Assembly: GCF_900178525.1 (NCBI RefSeq)
Contig: NZ_FXDJ01000009.1
Coordinates: 1,344,910 to 1,408,909 of the forward strand
Direction: 5' to 3'
DNA from: Massilibacteroides vaginae
GTDB lineage: Bacteria; Bacteroidota; Bacteroidia; Bacteroidales; Tannerellaceae
Length of the DNA: 64,000 bases
This document shows, piece by piece, positions 1 to 8,762 of this stretch. Both the position numbers and the translations under genes were made by a program. The notes under the pieces are model-generated. The model was given only the letters and a program-made list of their open reading frames with translations, did not search any database and was not told where the DNA came from. The stretch's first letter is position 1. Each line of letters opens with the position of its first letter.

Positions 1-139
1 CAATCAGGCGTGTGGTAATCGCAGTTTTACGCGCTTCACCTAAGTCTTCAAATCGGACTTGAGTCATTACGCTTTCGTAACACATATAAGTCAACAGAGC
101 AATTGCTGCGACTAATACAATTTGTAGTACAATTTTCAT
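1..139 (-). CDS. N-terminal part of a small membrane-anchored protein (gene runs off the left edge)
   Basis: The minus strand reads from an ATG at 139 for 46 codons to the window edge without a stop. The visible product starts MKIVLQIVLVAAIALLTYMC, a single hydrophobic segment of about 18 residues, then a polar stretch (ESVMTQVRFEDLGEARKTAI). This looks like a one-pass inner-membrane protein with its soluble part outside the cytoplasm. Small proteins of this layout occur in Bacteroidales, but I do not recognise a function. It diverges from the helicase gene at 232, leaving about 90 bp of shared A/T-rich promoter space. The C-terminus is not visible, so family assignment is not possible. Confidence 0.6.
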   Translation of the reverse strand, partial: MKIVLQIVLVAAIALLTYMCYESVMTQVRFEDLGEARKTAITTRLI

Positions 140-231
140 GGTTATATTTTATTTTAATTTATTTCATCCGGCAAATTTAAAAAAGAATCTTTAATCCACT
201 ATCTTTATCACTAAAATTATTGTGTACAAAA

Positions 232-1659
232 ATGATAAATAGTTATTTGCGCAGCCAAGTTATACAAAATTTCTTACATACCCCTACTGAAAATCAATTT
301 TTTGCTCTAAACAAGCTTTGTGACTTTTTATTAGCTCGTGAAAGTGACACCGTTTTTTTACTTACAGGATATGCCGGAACAGGAAAAACAACCTTGGTTT
401 CTGCTTTGGTTAAGACAATGAAAGCGCTTAATCAGCCGAGAGTGCTGTTGGCTCCTACGGGAAGGGCTGCTAAAGTTTTTTCGTCTTACGCGGACGAACC
501 GGCAAATACGATTCATAAGAAAATTTATCGTCAGAAATCTTTTGCGAATGAAGCAGGTGGTTTTGATTCTGCGTTTAATACGCATAAAGACACGCTTTTT
601 GTGGTTGACGAGGCTTCTATGATTGCAAACGACGGTTTTGAGTTTTCTGTTTTTGGTACCGGACATTTATTGGACGACTTGATTCATTTCGTTTATTCCG
701 GCGAGAACTGCCGTTTACTGTTGCTTGGTGATGTGGCTCAGCTTCCGCCAATAACTCAGACTGAAAGTCCGGCTTTGAACGGAGATGTTTTAAGAGGATA
801 CGGACTAACGGTTTTTGACGCGTCATTGACTCAGGTGGTCAGGCAGGATACCGAATCCGGGATATTATTCAACGCGACGGCTATTCGCGACCATCTTAGT
901 AAAAACGAAGTAGATCGGTTTCCCTTGCTTTTCACGAAAGGATACGATGATCTGCGATTAGTTTCCGGAGATGAACTGATTGAAACCATTTCTTCTTCCT
1001 ACAGTTTGGATGGCGTAGAAGAAACGATGATCATTACCCGCTCGAACAAACGCGCCAACATCTACAATAACGGGATTCGTAATCGTATTCTGTATCGCGA
1101 AGAAGAACTCTCTTCCGGCGACCGTCTGATGGTGGTGCGGAATAATTATTTCTGGAGATCAAAAGAAAAACCGGGCGAAAAAGCCGTTAGTTTTATTGCT
1201 AATGGAGAAATTATTCAAGTGTTGCGTGTGAGGCGCACTTCCGAACTCTATGGTTTTCGTTTTGCCGATGTATTGGTGCGTTTTCAGGACGACGACACCG
1301 AGGCAGAAGTGAAAATACTGCTCGATACGTTGCAAACCGAAGCACCTGCTTTGCCGAAAGAATTGAGCGACCGTTTGTTTTATGCTGTATTGGAAGATTA
1401 TGCCGACATAACCACGAAGTCGGGCAAAATGAAAAAACTTAAAGAAGACGTTTGGTACAACGCGCTACAGATAAAGTATGCCTATGCGATGACCTGCCAC
1501 AAGGCGCAGGGCGGACAATGGATGAACGTTTTTCTGGATATCGGATATATAACCGAAGAAATGCTGGGTGAAGATTTCTACCGTTGGCTGTATACGGCTC
1601 TGACACGGGCAACTCACCGGCTTTATTTCGTAAACCTACCCCGCGAATTCTTGGACTGA
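232..1659 (+). CDS. RecD-like ATP-dependent DNA helicase (AAA/UvrD-type superfamily 1)
   Basis: A 475-residue superfamily 1 helicase, annotated in Bacteroidales as exodeoxyribonuclease V alpha-like or RecD-like. The Walker A motif GYAGTGKTT lies at residues 46-54 and Walker B VVDEAS near 124-129. The C-terminal half has the UvrD-type motifs TCHKAQGGQW (about 420) and YTALTRAT (about 454), which close the nucleotide site. No RecB or RecC partner is next to it, so it is more likely a stand-alone helicase than part of a RecBCD enzyme. An in-frame TTG at 220 would add four residues, but the ATG at 232 is the better start. A TATCTTTA box at 200-207 could be its -7 element. Role in DNA repair or replication is inferred from the family. 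Confidence 0.85.
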   Translation: MINSYLRSQVIQNFLHTPTENQFFALNKLCDFLLARESDTVFLLTGYAGTGKTTLVSALVKTMKALNQPRVLLAPTGRAAKVFSSYADEPANTIHKKIYRQKSFANEAGGFDSAFNTHKDTLFVVDEASMIANDGFEFSVFGTGHLLDDLIHFVYSGENCRLLLLGDVAQLPPITQTESPALNGDVLRGYGLTVFDASLTQVVRQDTESGILFNATAIRDHLSKNEVDRFPLLFTKGYDDLRLVSGDELIETISSSYSLDGVEETMIITRSNKRANIYNNGIRNRILYREEELSSGDRLMVVRNNYFWRSKEKPGEKAVSFIANGEIIQVLRVRRTSELYGFRFADVLVRFQDDDTEAEVKILLDTLQTEAPALPKELSDRLFYAVLEDYADITTKSGKMKKLKEDVWYNALQIKYAYAMTCHKAQGGQWMNVFLDIGYITEEMLGEDFYRWLYTALTRATHRLYFVNLPREFLD

Positions 1660-1687
1660 GATAGCGTTTATATTCATATACTTATGT

Positions 1688-1695
1688 TATCTTTG
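1688..1695 (+). promoter_or_regulatory. -7 promoter element of rnr
   Basis: TATCTTTG matches the Bacteroidota TAnnTTTG box and lies 45 bp before the rnr ATG. The matching -33 element is weak. Confidence 0.55.
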
Positions 1696-1740
1696 TAAAG
1701 AGGCATACGTATTATTCAGCTAAAATTATAAGATAAAGAT

Positions 1741-3927
1741 ATGACAAAGAATAGAAATAAATCAGGAAAGAAGAAAGATCAAGGAAAGGATGTGAAAAGC
1801 ACGAAACCAAAAGCAGCACGTATGCGTAAAGAAGCCATGCTGAAAGCGATACTGTCCCTTTTTCATTCCTCTCCGAAAGAACCTTTTAATTACAAGCAGG
1901 TAAGCAAAATTATTGGTGTGGAGAATGCTGTTCAAAAGCTGCAGGTATCCGATATACTGTTCGATCTTTGTGCGGACGATGTAATCACGGAAATTGATCG
2001 TGGAAGATACAGACTGAATAGTCTGGGAACAGTAGCCATAGGCACATTTATGCGTCGGAGCAATGGGAAAAACTCTTTTATTCCCGAAGACGGAGGAAGC
2101 CCTGTGTTTGTGGCCGAACGCAATTCGCTTCATGCCATGGCCGGCGATAAGGTAAAAGTGCAATTACTTGCCAAACGCAGAGGTGCAGAGCCGGAAGCCG
2201 AAGTGCTTGAAGTGCTTGAGCGAAAAGAAAAAGTGTATGTCGGCAAACTACAGGTGGCCCGGGGCTTTGCCTTTCTGGTAACCGAAGATAAGACATTGGC
2301 TAACGATATATTTATCCCTAAAGAAAAACTGAACGGAGGTAAAAACGGAGATAAAGCGATTGTGCGTATTGTAGAATGGCCCGATGAAGCGAAAAATCCA
2401 TTAGGAGAGGTAGTCGATATCCTCGGAACAGCCGGGCAGAACAATGCCGAGATGCATGCAATTCTGGCAGAATTCGGTTTGCCTTATAAATATCCGGCAT
2501 CAGTAGAAAAAGCCGCGGATAAAATACCCGAAGTGATTCCGCCTGAAGAGATCGCTAAACGGGAAGATTTCCGTGATGTGCTTACCTTTACCATCGACCC
2601 GAAAGACGCGAAAGATTTTGACGACGCGCTCTCATACCGTCTCTTGGAAAACGGAAATATAGAAGTAGGTGTTCATATTGCCGATGTTACGCATTACGTA
2701 ACCCCCGGTAGTATTATTGATCGTGAAGCCGAAAGTCGCGCCACTTCCGTTTATCTGGTAGACAGAACTATACCTATGCTTCCCGAACGGCTGTGCAATC
2801 AAATCTGTTCGCTTCGCCCCGATGAAGAAAAACTATGTTTTTCGACTATTCTTGAATTAGATAAAGAAGCGGAAGTAGTACATTCACGTATATGCCGGAC
2901 AGTGATCAAGAGCGATCGTCGCTATACCTATGAAGATGCTCAGCAAGTGATTGAAACCGGTGAAGGAGAAAACAAAGAAGCGATTCTGGCTTTAGATGCT
3001 TTGGCAAAGAAAATACGCGCCCGTCGTTTTAAACAGGGGGCGATTAATTTTGAACGCTATGAGGTTAAGTTTGAAATAGACGAAACCGGTAAACCGCTGA
3101 GCGTTTATTTTAAAGAATCCAAAGAAGCCAATAAACTGATTGAAGAATTTATGCTTTTAGCCAACCGCACCGTAGCCGAATTTGTTGGCAAAGTAAAAAA
3201 AGGACAGGCTAAGAAAACATTTGTGTACCGGATCCATGAATTGCCGGATCCTGAAAAAATGGAAAACTTCGCTTCGTTTATACGGCGCTTTGGCTATCGG
3301 TTGAAGACTGATGGAACGAAAAGTGAGGTTTCAAAAGGAATCAACAGCCTGTTGGACACTGTTCAGGGCAAACCGGAAGAAAACCTGATTGAAACAGTTG
3401 CTATCCGTGCGATGCAGAAGGCCAAATATTCTACCGATAATGTAGGTCATTATGGCTTGGCGTTCGACTTCTATACTCATTTCACTTCTCCCATCCGTCG
3501 TTATCCGGATATGATGGTGCACCGTCTGTTGGAACGCTATTTGGTTGGCGGACGAAGCGTGATAAAAAGTAAATATGAAGATGTATGCGAGCATTGTTCT
3601 ACGATGGAGCAAACAGCAGCCAATGCGGAACGCGCCTCTATCAAATATAAACAAGTAGAGTTTATGAGTGATAAGCTCGGACGTATTTATGACGGTGTAA
3701 TATCCGGAGTAACCGAATGGGGCATTTATGTAGAATTGAATGAAAACAAATGCGAAGGTTTAGTACCCATTCGTGATTTGGACGACGACTACTATGAATT
3801 TGATGAAAAAAACTATTGCCTTATCGGTCGTCGTAAAAAACGCCAATATCGTTTAGGAGATGCGATCACCATCAAAGTGGCACAAGCAAATCTGGAACGA
3901 AAACAGCTCGATTTTATGATGGTTTAA
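1741..3927 (+). CDS. rnr: Ribonuclease R
   Basis: A 728-residue exoribonuclease of the RNase II/RNB family that degrades structured RNA from the 3' end. A basic, Lys-rich N-terminus is followed by a winged-helix-like segment (about 30-100), cold-shock-type RNA-binding domains (about 100-260), the RNB catalytic domain starting at TIDPKDAKDFDDALSY (about 284-299, holding the metal-binding Asp residues) and a C-terminal S1 domain (about 640-728, GVISGVTEWGIYVELNEN). The length fits RNase R better than RNase II. It is transcribed alone from its own promoter. The region after the stop holds 21-bp repeats and no clear plus-strand terminator. Confidence 0.95.
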   Translation: MTKNRNKSGKKKDQGKDVKSTKPKAARMRKEAMLKAILSLFHSSPKEPFNYKQVSKIIGVENAVQKLQVSDILFDLCADDVITEIDRGRYRLNSLGTVAIGTFMRRSNGKNSFIPEDGGSPVFVAERNSLHAMAGDKVKVQLLAKRRGAEPEAEVLEVLERKEKVYVGKLQVARGFAFLVTEDKTLANDIFIPKEKLNGGKNGDKAIVRIVEWPDEAKNPLGEVVDILGTAGQNNAEMHAILAEFGLPYKYPASVEKAADKIPEVIPPEEIAKREDFRDVLTFTIDPKDAKDFDDALSYRLLENGNIEVGVHIADVTHYVTPGSIIDREAESRATSVYLVDRTIPMLPERLCNQICSLRPDEEKLCFSTILELDKEAEVVHSRICRTVIKSDRRYTYEDAQQVIETGEGENKEAILALDALAKKIRARRFKQGAINFERYEVKFEIDETGKPLSVYFKESKEANKLIEEFMLLANRTVAEFVGKVKKGQAKKTFVYRIHELPDPEKMENFASFIRRFGYRLKTDGTKSEVSKGINSLLDTVQGKPEENLIETVAIRAMQKAKYSTDNVGHYGLAFDFYTHFTSPIRRYPDMMVHRLLERYLVGGRSVIKSKYEDVCEHCSTMEQTAANAERASIKYKQVEFMSDKLGRIYDGVISGVTEWGIYVELNENKCEGLVPIRDLDDDYYEFDEKNYCLIGRRKKRQYRLGDAITIKVAQANLERKQLDFMMV

Positions 3928-3995
3928 CCCCTGAAAAAGAGCTTTTGGAGAGTGTTTTGTATCTTGCTGTAAATCAGCATACTTGACAACCCTAA

Positions 3996-4062
3996 AAACA
4001 TAAAGGTTATTTTTTCAAACATAAAGGTTATTTTTTGAAAAATAAAGGATATATTTTTTTTG
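3996..4062 (+). repeat. Three tandem 21-bp A/T-rich repeats (ATAAAGG family, site 1)
   Basis: Three consecutive units, the first two each 21 bp, share the core ATAAAGG followed by TTAT or ATAT and a T-run. AAAGG begins at 4002, 4023 and 4044, an exact 21-bp phase. The same family occurs at 20613-20724, 40098-40178 and 53111-53150. The array lies after rnr. No protein is encoded here, although an open frame crosses it. Confidence 0.8.
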
Positions 4063-4140
4063 ATATAGTAATGTGAAAAATCACCTCCATTCACCTCCTC
4101 ATAAGCCGATTGTATATTAACAATCAGCACAACAATCCCC

Positions 4141-4215
4141 TGTCATGCTGAGCTTGTCGAAGCATCTCATCCTGTCTGACTATTATCCAACGAAGTTTTA
4201 TGCGGAGATTCTGGA
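4141..4215 (+). repeat. REP-like extragenic repeat (CTGAGCTTGTCGAAG family)
   Basis: The stretch begins TGTCATGCTGAGCTTGTCGA, continues with ATCTCAT and ends with a diverged GAGATTCT half. The same ordered blocks occur at 20968, 21198, 23081 and 23150. Related elements are common in Bacteroidota intergenic regions and resemble REP sequences spread by RAYT-type transposases; none is in this window. Confidence 0.7.
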
Positions 4216-4362
4216 CAAAAAGGCTACCCCAATTTTGGAGTAGCCTTATCTGTCAGCCGGAGTCTTCTATCCAACTGTTTTTGATTTTCCGGAATGGATC
4301 TCACGATTTGTTCCGAAGAATGAGTTGTTAACCTTATATCTAAAATACTATGAAAAAAACTC
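4214..4362 (-). ncRNA. Candidate small transcript between rnr and dusB
   Basis: On the minus strand a TACCTTTG -7 box (4374-4367) is followed about 115 bp later by the hairpin AAGGCTAC/GTAGCCTT (4247-4220) and a U-tract CCTTTTTG. The transcript between them would be about 145 nt and holds an internal hairpin, CGGAA...TTCCG around ATC-GTGA-GAT. No ATG-initiated frame lies in it, though one frame without a start stays open for about 40 codons up to a TAG in the terminator stem. It could be a small RNA or a remnant of a lost gene end. The hairpin could equally serve as the terminator of dusB. Confidence 0.28.
4220..4247 (-). terminator. Intrinsic terminator hairpin, minus strand
   Basis: An 8-bp perfect stem AAGGCTAC/GTAGCCTT with a loop of about 12 nt is followed on the minus strand by a run of five T. 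It would end transcripts coming from dusB or from the candidate small RNA. Confidence 0.6.
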
Positions 4363-4457
4363 GAAACAAAGGTAAATTAAATTTGTGTAACAAGTACGCT
4401 ATATTGCGTATTCTTCTTTAAAAAGATTTTAGATAAAGGATTTATAGTTAGATCGTT

Positions 4458-5447
4458 CTAAACTTCTAATTGATATTTTTCGGGAATTTCGTCAATTATA
4501 CTAAACAGTTCTTCTACTGTAGCTGCCCGCAACATCGCAACCCGTGTGGCTTTAAAATCGGCTAATCCCTTGAATAAGGGGGTTGCCGCTAAATGGCGAC
4601 GGATATGTAGAATGCCACGACGTTCGTCTAATCGCGCAATGCTTTGATTGACTTGCTCTTTGAGTATGCTTAAATACCATTGGAAGGATTCGGGCGGAAG
4701 CTCTTCGCCGGTTTTTAAAAAATGCTTTACTTCGCGGAAAATCCAAGGTCTTCCTATACTGCCTCGTCCTATCATAACGCCATCAACGCCGTAAGTGTCG
4801 AAGCGTTCCTTGCAACCGGCTGCCGAAGTAACATCTCCGTTTCCGATAATGGGAATGTGCATGCGGGGATTTTCTTTTACTTTACCGATCAAAGTCCAGT
4901 CGGCTTCACCGGTGTACATCTGGCTGCGTGTGCGTCCGTGGATAGAAAGCGCGGCTATGCCGCAATCTTGCAACTGCTCGGCAAGTTCTACGATGATCTG
5001 ATTGTCTACATCCCAGCCCAGCCGGGTTTTGACCGTTACGGGGATGTTGATAGCTTTCACCACTTCGCGTGTGATATCAAGCATAAGAGGAACATTGCGG
5101 AGCATGCCGGAGCCGGCACCTTTTCCGGCGACTTTCTTTACCGGACAGCCAAAATTTATATCTAAAATATCGGGTTTTGCTTCTTCGCAAATCCGTGCCG
5201 CTTCTACCATAGAGTCTACTTCGCGACCGTATATTTGTATGGCAACGGGGCGTTCTTCTTCCGAAACGATGAGTTTTTCCTTTGTTTTGCTTACATGGCG
5301 TATCAGTGCGTCGGATGACACAAATTCCGTATATACCATATCGGCTCCGAATCGTTTGCACATCAAACGGAAAGCGATGTCGGTTACATCTTCCATCGGT
5401 GCTAAAAACACGGGGCGTTCGCCTAAATCTATATTACCTATTTTCAT
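4458..5447 (-). CDS. dusB: tRNA-dihydrouridine synthase B
   Basis: A 329-residue flavoenzyme that reduces specific uridines in the tRNA D-loop to dihydrouridine with FMN and NADPH. The N-terminus has VFLAPMEDVTD, the Dus signature. The motif NFGCPVKKVAGKGAGSGML (about 98-116) holds the catalytic Cys at 101. SIHGRTRSQMYTGEADW and IGNGDV (FMN/phosphate binding) follow in the TIM barrel, and a helical C-terminal domain closes the protein. It stands alone, 78 bp downstream (in its own direction) of the phosphate transporter genes. Length matches DusB proteins. Confidence 0.93.
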   Translation of the reverse strand: MKIGNIDLGERPVFLAPMEDVTDIAFRLMCKRFGADMVYTEFVSSDALIRHVSKTKEKLIVSEEERPVAIQIYGREVDSMVEAARICEEAKPDILDINFGCPVKKVAGKGAGSGMLRNVPLMLDITREVVKAINIPVTVKTRLGWDVDNQIIVELAEQLQDCGIAALSIHGRTRSQMYTGEADWTLIGKVKENPRMHIPIIGNGDVTSAAGCKERFDTYGVDGVMIGRGSIGRPWIFREVKHFLKTGEELPPESFQWYLSILKEQVNQSIARLDERRGILHIRRHLAATPLFKGLADFKATRVAMLRAATVEELFSIIDEIPEKYQLEV

Positions 5448-5525
5448 AACCTGCTTTTTCTTTTGAGCAGCAAAGATACGGATTTTGTCTGAACTCCTTA
5501 CTGCTCAAAGGATACGGCGGGGCTA

Positions 5526-6596
5526 TTAAAGGCCTATCAAAGAAATGATGTAGTAGGTTACAGCGGCAAGTACCGCGCTGACAGGAATTGTTAGAATCCA
5601 GGCCCAAAGCAGATTGATCGTAACTCCCCAGCGTACGGCAGAAAGTCGCTTAACGGCTCCTACACCCATAATACTACCCGTAATTACGTGCGTAGTACTT
5701 ACCGGTATCGCGAATATTTCAGCGATAAACAGGGTGATGGCACTGGCCGTTTGTGAAGTAAACCCTTCAGTCGGTGTTATTTTAGTGATCTTATTGCCCA
5801 TTGTTTTCATGATCTTCCATCCGCCGCCCATTGTTCCGAGGGCAATAGCGGAGAAACAAGCCAAGGCAATCCAGATGTGTTCATTCATGGCGGCAGTAGC
5901 AATGTCGCCGTCATGTGCCGCGATGGAAGCTTCGGAAACTTCCATCCATGCCGGAAGATCTAAAATCTGATTGGAGGCTAGCGCTACGGCTATTACTCCC
6001 ATCACTTTTTGCGAGTCGTTCAGTCCGTGACCAACACTCAGCAGGGCAGATGAAACAAGTTGTAATCCCTTAAACCACCGTTCGGCTTTGCTGGGCTTGG
6101 CCCCTTTCGCTAAGTGGTAGGTGATAATGGTGATGATGTTTCCCGCCACCATTCCGATGAGTGGAGCCAGAATTATAAAAGATGCGATTTTCAGTACTGT
6201 AGAAGCATGTACCGCATCAAATCCACCGCCTGCTATTGCTGCTCCGGCTAATCCCCCGATCAGGGTGTGAGATGATGAAGAGGGAATACCTAATCGCCAT
6301 GTGAGCAGGTTCCATATAATTGCTGCGATCAGTGCGGCAATAAGAATAGTAGAAGGATTACCTACCTGATCCAGAATTACAGTTTTAGAAACTGTGCTGG
6401 CAATCCCGAATCCTTGAATAATATATTTCGCAATGAAAAAGGCGACAAAATTAAAGGCTGCTGCCCAAAGTACCGCCTGGAAAGGGCTCAATACGCGTGT
6501 GGAAACAACGGTTGCTATTGAGTTTGCCGCGTCATGAAATCCGTTGATAAAGTCAAAAATGATCGCCAGAACGATAATCGTGATCAGTAGTGTCAT
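5526..6596 (-). CDS. Inorganic phosphate transporter, PiT family
   Basis: A 356-residue polytopic membrane protein of the PiT family, which moves phosphate (as metal phosphate) by cation symport. The N-terminal family repeat DFINGFHDAANSIATVVSTR is at about residues 16-35. A second family motif, GHGLNDSQKVMGVIA, lies near the middle and IPVSTTHVITGSIMGVG near the end. About ten hydrophobic segments are visible. It is the second gene of an operon with the DUF47 protein, 13 bp downstream. A PiT transporter next to a DUF47/PhoU-like protein is a recurring bacterial pair. Confidence 0.92.
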   Translation of the reverse strand: MTLLITIIVLAIIFDFINGFHDAANSIATVVSTRVLSPFQAVLWAAAFNFVAFFIAKYIIQGFGIASTVSKTVILDQVGNPSTILIAALIAAIIWNLLTWRLGIPSSSSHTLIGGLAGAAIAGGGFDAVHASTVLKIASFIILAPLIGMVAGNIITIITYHLAKGAKPSKAERWFKGLQLVSSALLSVGHGLNDSQKVMGVIAVALASNQILDLPAWMEVSEASIAAHDGDIATAAMNEHIWIALACFSAIALGTMGGGWKIMKTMGNKITKITPTEGFTSQTASAITLFIAEIFAIPVSTTHVITGSIMGVGAVKRLSAVRWGVTINLLWAWILTIPVSAVLAAVTYYIISLIGL

Positions 6597-6609
6597 AGTT
6601 TTCTTTTTA

Positions 6610-7260
6610 TCAGGCGTATTTTACAAGGATAGACTTTAATACTTTACCAATGTTATTGATCTTATTTGCCGACTTCTCTAACTCCTGGATTATTTCTTTC
6701 AGTTTGATCAGTTCAACCGTATTGGTTTCGTGTTTAAACAAGGCGATGATGCCGTCTTCATAAACAATGTCGGCCTTCTCTTCTAATCTTTTGATTTCAC
6801 GGCAATGTTCACGAAACTGCTTGTCTGTTTTTTTCATGATTGAAAGTTCTCCTACCGCAGATTGAACTTCAACAGTAGCTTGGCGTACAATATCCGATAA
6901 TGCGGCTGTACATTCCGGCAGATGATGCGGGTCGTACAGTAAAACCTTATGCGCGGCCCGGTTGATCGCATCAATCGAATCGTCGATTTCTTCGGTCAGT
7001 TCGTAAATGTCTTCACGGTCGAACGGGGTGATGAACGTTTCATTAAGGGCTTTAAATACGCGCCCTGTTACTTTATCACCTTTTACTTCTTCTGCTTTAA
7101 TCAGACCGCAAAGTTCCACACGGTCTACGTTTCCTTTTTGATCAAAAAGCTGTGTTAATAATTCTGCAGAATGAACCAACACGTTGCTTGCTTCAGACAA
7201 CATGGGTAAGAACTTAATGTCCTTCGGAGCAAAGAAGCTCAATAAACTGTTTGTTTTCAT
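6610..7260 (-). CDS. DUF47 family PhoU-like phosphate transport accessory protein
   Basis: A 216-residue, almost entirely helical cytoplasmic protein of the DUF47/PhoU-like group. Features are the N-terminal SLLSFFAPKDIKFLPMLSEAS, repeated acidic helices (DREDIYELTEEIDDSIDAI) and the C-terminal ELEKSANKINNIGKVLKSIL. Such proteins usually lie beside PiT transporters and are thought to regulate them; here it is the first gene of the pair. It shares a 205-bp divergent promoter region with the MFS gene at 7466. The exact function is inferred from context. Confidence 0.88.
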   Translation of the reverse strand: MKTNSLLSFFAPKDIKFLPMLSEASNVLVHSAELLTQLFDQKGNVDRVELCGLIKAEEVKGDKVTGRVFKALNETFITPFDREDIYELTEEIDDSIDAINRAAHKVLLYDPHHLPECTAALSDIVRQATVEVQSAVGELSIMKKTDKQFREHCREIKRLEEKADIVYEDGIIALFKHETNTVELIKLKEIIQELEKSANKINNIGKVLKSILVKYA

Positions 7261-7435
7261 TATAGATTGTTTTGTTTATTCACATACAAAAAGAATGACC
7301 AAAAGGTCGGCAAACTACTCTTTTTTCAGGTGGAAGTTCGATAAAATTCTCCCATTTTGTCAGTAAATCGGTTCAAAAATAGAATATTAATTCAAATAAT
7401 CGGTTATACACGCAATTCTTTTTGTCAGAGCGTGC

Positions 7436-7443
7436 TACCTTTG
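7436..7443 (+). promoter_or_regulatory. -7 promoter element of the MFS gene
   Basis: TACCTTTG matches the Bacteroidota TAnnTTTG box, 22 bp before the ATG at 7466. The implied leader is about 15 nt. Confidence 0.5.
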
Positions 7444-7465
7444 TAGGTCATAAACAATAACGACA

Positions 7466-8677
7466 ATGGAAAATAATCAACACATGAACAAGGTACAAGC
7501 CAGATATGCTGTCCTTACTTTTTTTCTGGCACAGGGTCTGTGCTTTTCTTCCTGGGCAAGCCGTATTCCGGATATTAAAGAAGTTTTTGCCGCCGATTAT
7601 CTTTTTTATTGGGGGCTTATTTTATTCCTCATTCCTGTAGGAAAATTTCTTGCCATACCTTTGGCCGGTTATCTGGTGACGAAGCTTAGCAGCAGCGTGA
7701 TGGTGAAATTCAGTATTGCCGGCTATGCGCTGTCTTTATTGGCTATCGGCTGGGTGCCTTCAATCTATCTGCTGGGTGTGTTCTTGTTTAGTTTTGGAAT
7801 ATTCTGGAACCTGTGTGATATTTCGTTGAATACGCAGGGCATTGCTATAGAACGGGCTTATGGGCGCACCATTATCGCCTCTTTTCACGGGGGATGGAGT
7901 CTGGCTGCTTGCCTGGGCGCGCTGATTGGATTCGGAATGATTGTTTGGGAAGTTTCGCCGGCTTACCATTTCACGTTGATTGCTTTGTTGATCGGTGTTA
8001 TCTTACTGATCAGCGGACGCTATTTGAGTAACGATCGCCCGGAAGAGACTGTCGCGGAAACCGATGGTAAACCGGAAAAACCCTGGTTCCTGAAAAAGCC
8101 TGAACCTCTTTTATTGCAGTTGGGACTGGTCGGTTTGTTTGCCTTAGTAATTGAAGGAGCCATGTTCGACTGGAGTGGCGTTTATTTCGAGTCTGTACTG
8201 CAAGTGCCTAAATCTATGCAAATCGGATTTCTGGTCTTTATGGTTATGATGACAGTAGGACGATTCCTTACAAACTATGCTTACGGTTTGATGGGCAAAC
8301 GAAAAGTGTTGCAGCTTGCGGGAACGTTTATCTTCCTGGGTTTCTTTACGACCGCTTTTATTGCCGGATTTTTTGAAGGAATGACAGCTAAGGTAGTGGT
8401 GAATTCCTTGGGATTTATGTTGGTAGGATTGGGTATATCCTGTATTGTACCCACCAATTATAGTTTTGTTGGAGCCAAATCCAAAACCCCTGTAGGCATT
8501 GCGTTGACGATACTCTCCAGTATCAGTTTTATCGGTTCGCTAATAGCTCCTTTGTTGATCGGTGGTATATCACAATTGTTCAATATGCAATATGCTTATA
8601 TGGTAGTAGGGTTGATGGGACTTTGCATCGTATTGATGGTTACATTCAGTGATGCGTATAAATCGGATGAGGTGTAA
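7466..8677 (+). CDS. Major facilitator superfamily transporter
   Basis: A 403-residue MFS permease with twelve predicted membrane segments in two halves split by a polar loop near residues 190-210. It begins RYAVLTFFLAQGLCFSSWAS and has IPDIKEVF in the first periplasmic region, which recalls the YbjJ-like/fucose-permease-like branch. The substrate cannot be read from the sequence and no metabolic genes are adjacent. A second Met at codon 7 (MNKVQARYAV) is an alternative start. It is a single-gene unit ending before the hairpin at 8700. Confidence 0.85.
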   Translation: MENNQHMNKVQARYAVLTFFLAQGLCFSSWASRIPDIKEVFAADYLFYWGLILFLIPVGKFLAIPLAGYLVTKLSSSVMVKFSIAGYALSLLAIGWVPSIYLLGVFLFSFGIFWNLCDISLNTQGIAIERAYGRTIIASFHGGWSLAACLGALIGFGMIVWEVSPAYHFTLIALLIGVILLISGRYLSNDRPEETVAETDGKPEKPWFLKKPEPLLLQLGLVGLFALVIEGAMFDWSGVYFESVLQVPKSMQIGFLVFMVMMTVGRFLTNYAYGLMGKRKVLQLAGTFIFLGFFTTAFIAGFFEGMTAKVVVNSLGFMLVGLGISCIVPTNYSFVGAKSKTPVGIALTILSSISFIGSLIAPLLIGGISQLFNMQYAYMVVGLMGLCIVLMVTFSDAYKSDEV

Positions 8678-8694
8678 GCCGGATCCAGAACAGG

Positions 8695-8737
8695 AAAAAG
8701 GGTGTATCAAAAGTAATATAAACCTATTGATACACCC
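8695..8737 (-). terminator. Terminator between convergent genes, U-tract on the minus strand
   Basis: The 11-bp perfect inverted repeat GGGTGTATCAA (8700-8710) and TTGATACACCC (8727-8737) forms a stem with a 16-nt loop. Read leftward it is followed by CTTTTTCC, so it should end the PfkB kinase transcript; it may also stop the MFS transcript from the left. Confidence 0.75.
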
Positions 8738-8762
8738 CCATATAAAGAAACCGGAACTGTCT

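Noticed and set aside
3996..4062. CRISPR-like array
   Set aside because: Units follow each other directly with no unique spacers, and no cas genes are in the window.
3924..4130. 68-codon minus-strand frame across the site-1 repeats
   Set aside because: Its repetitive residues (ITFMFEKITFMF) simply translate the 21-bp DNA repeats; no family character and no promoter.
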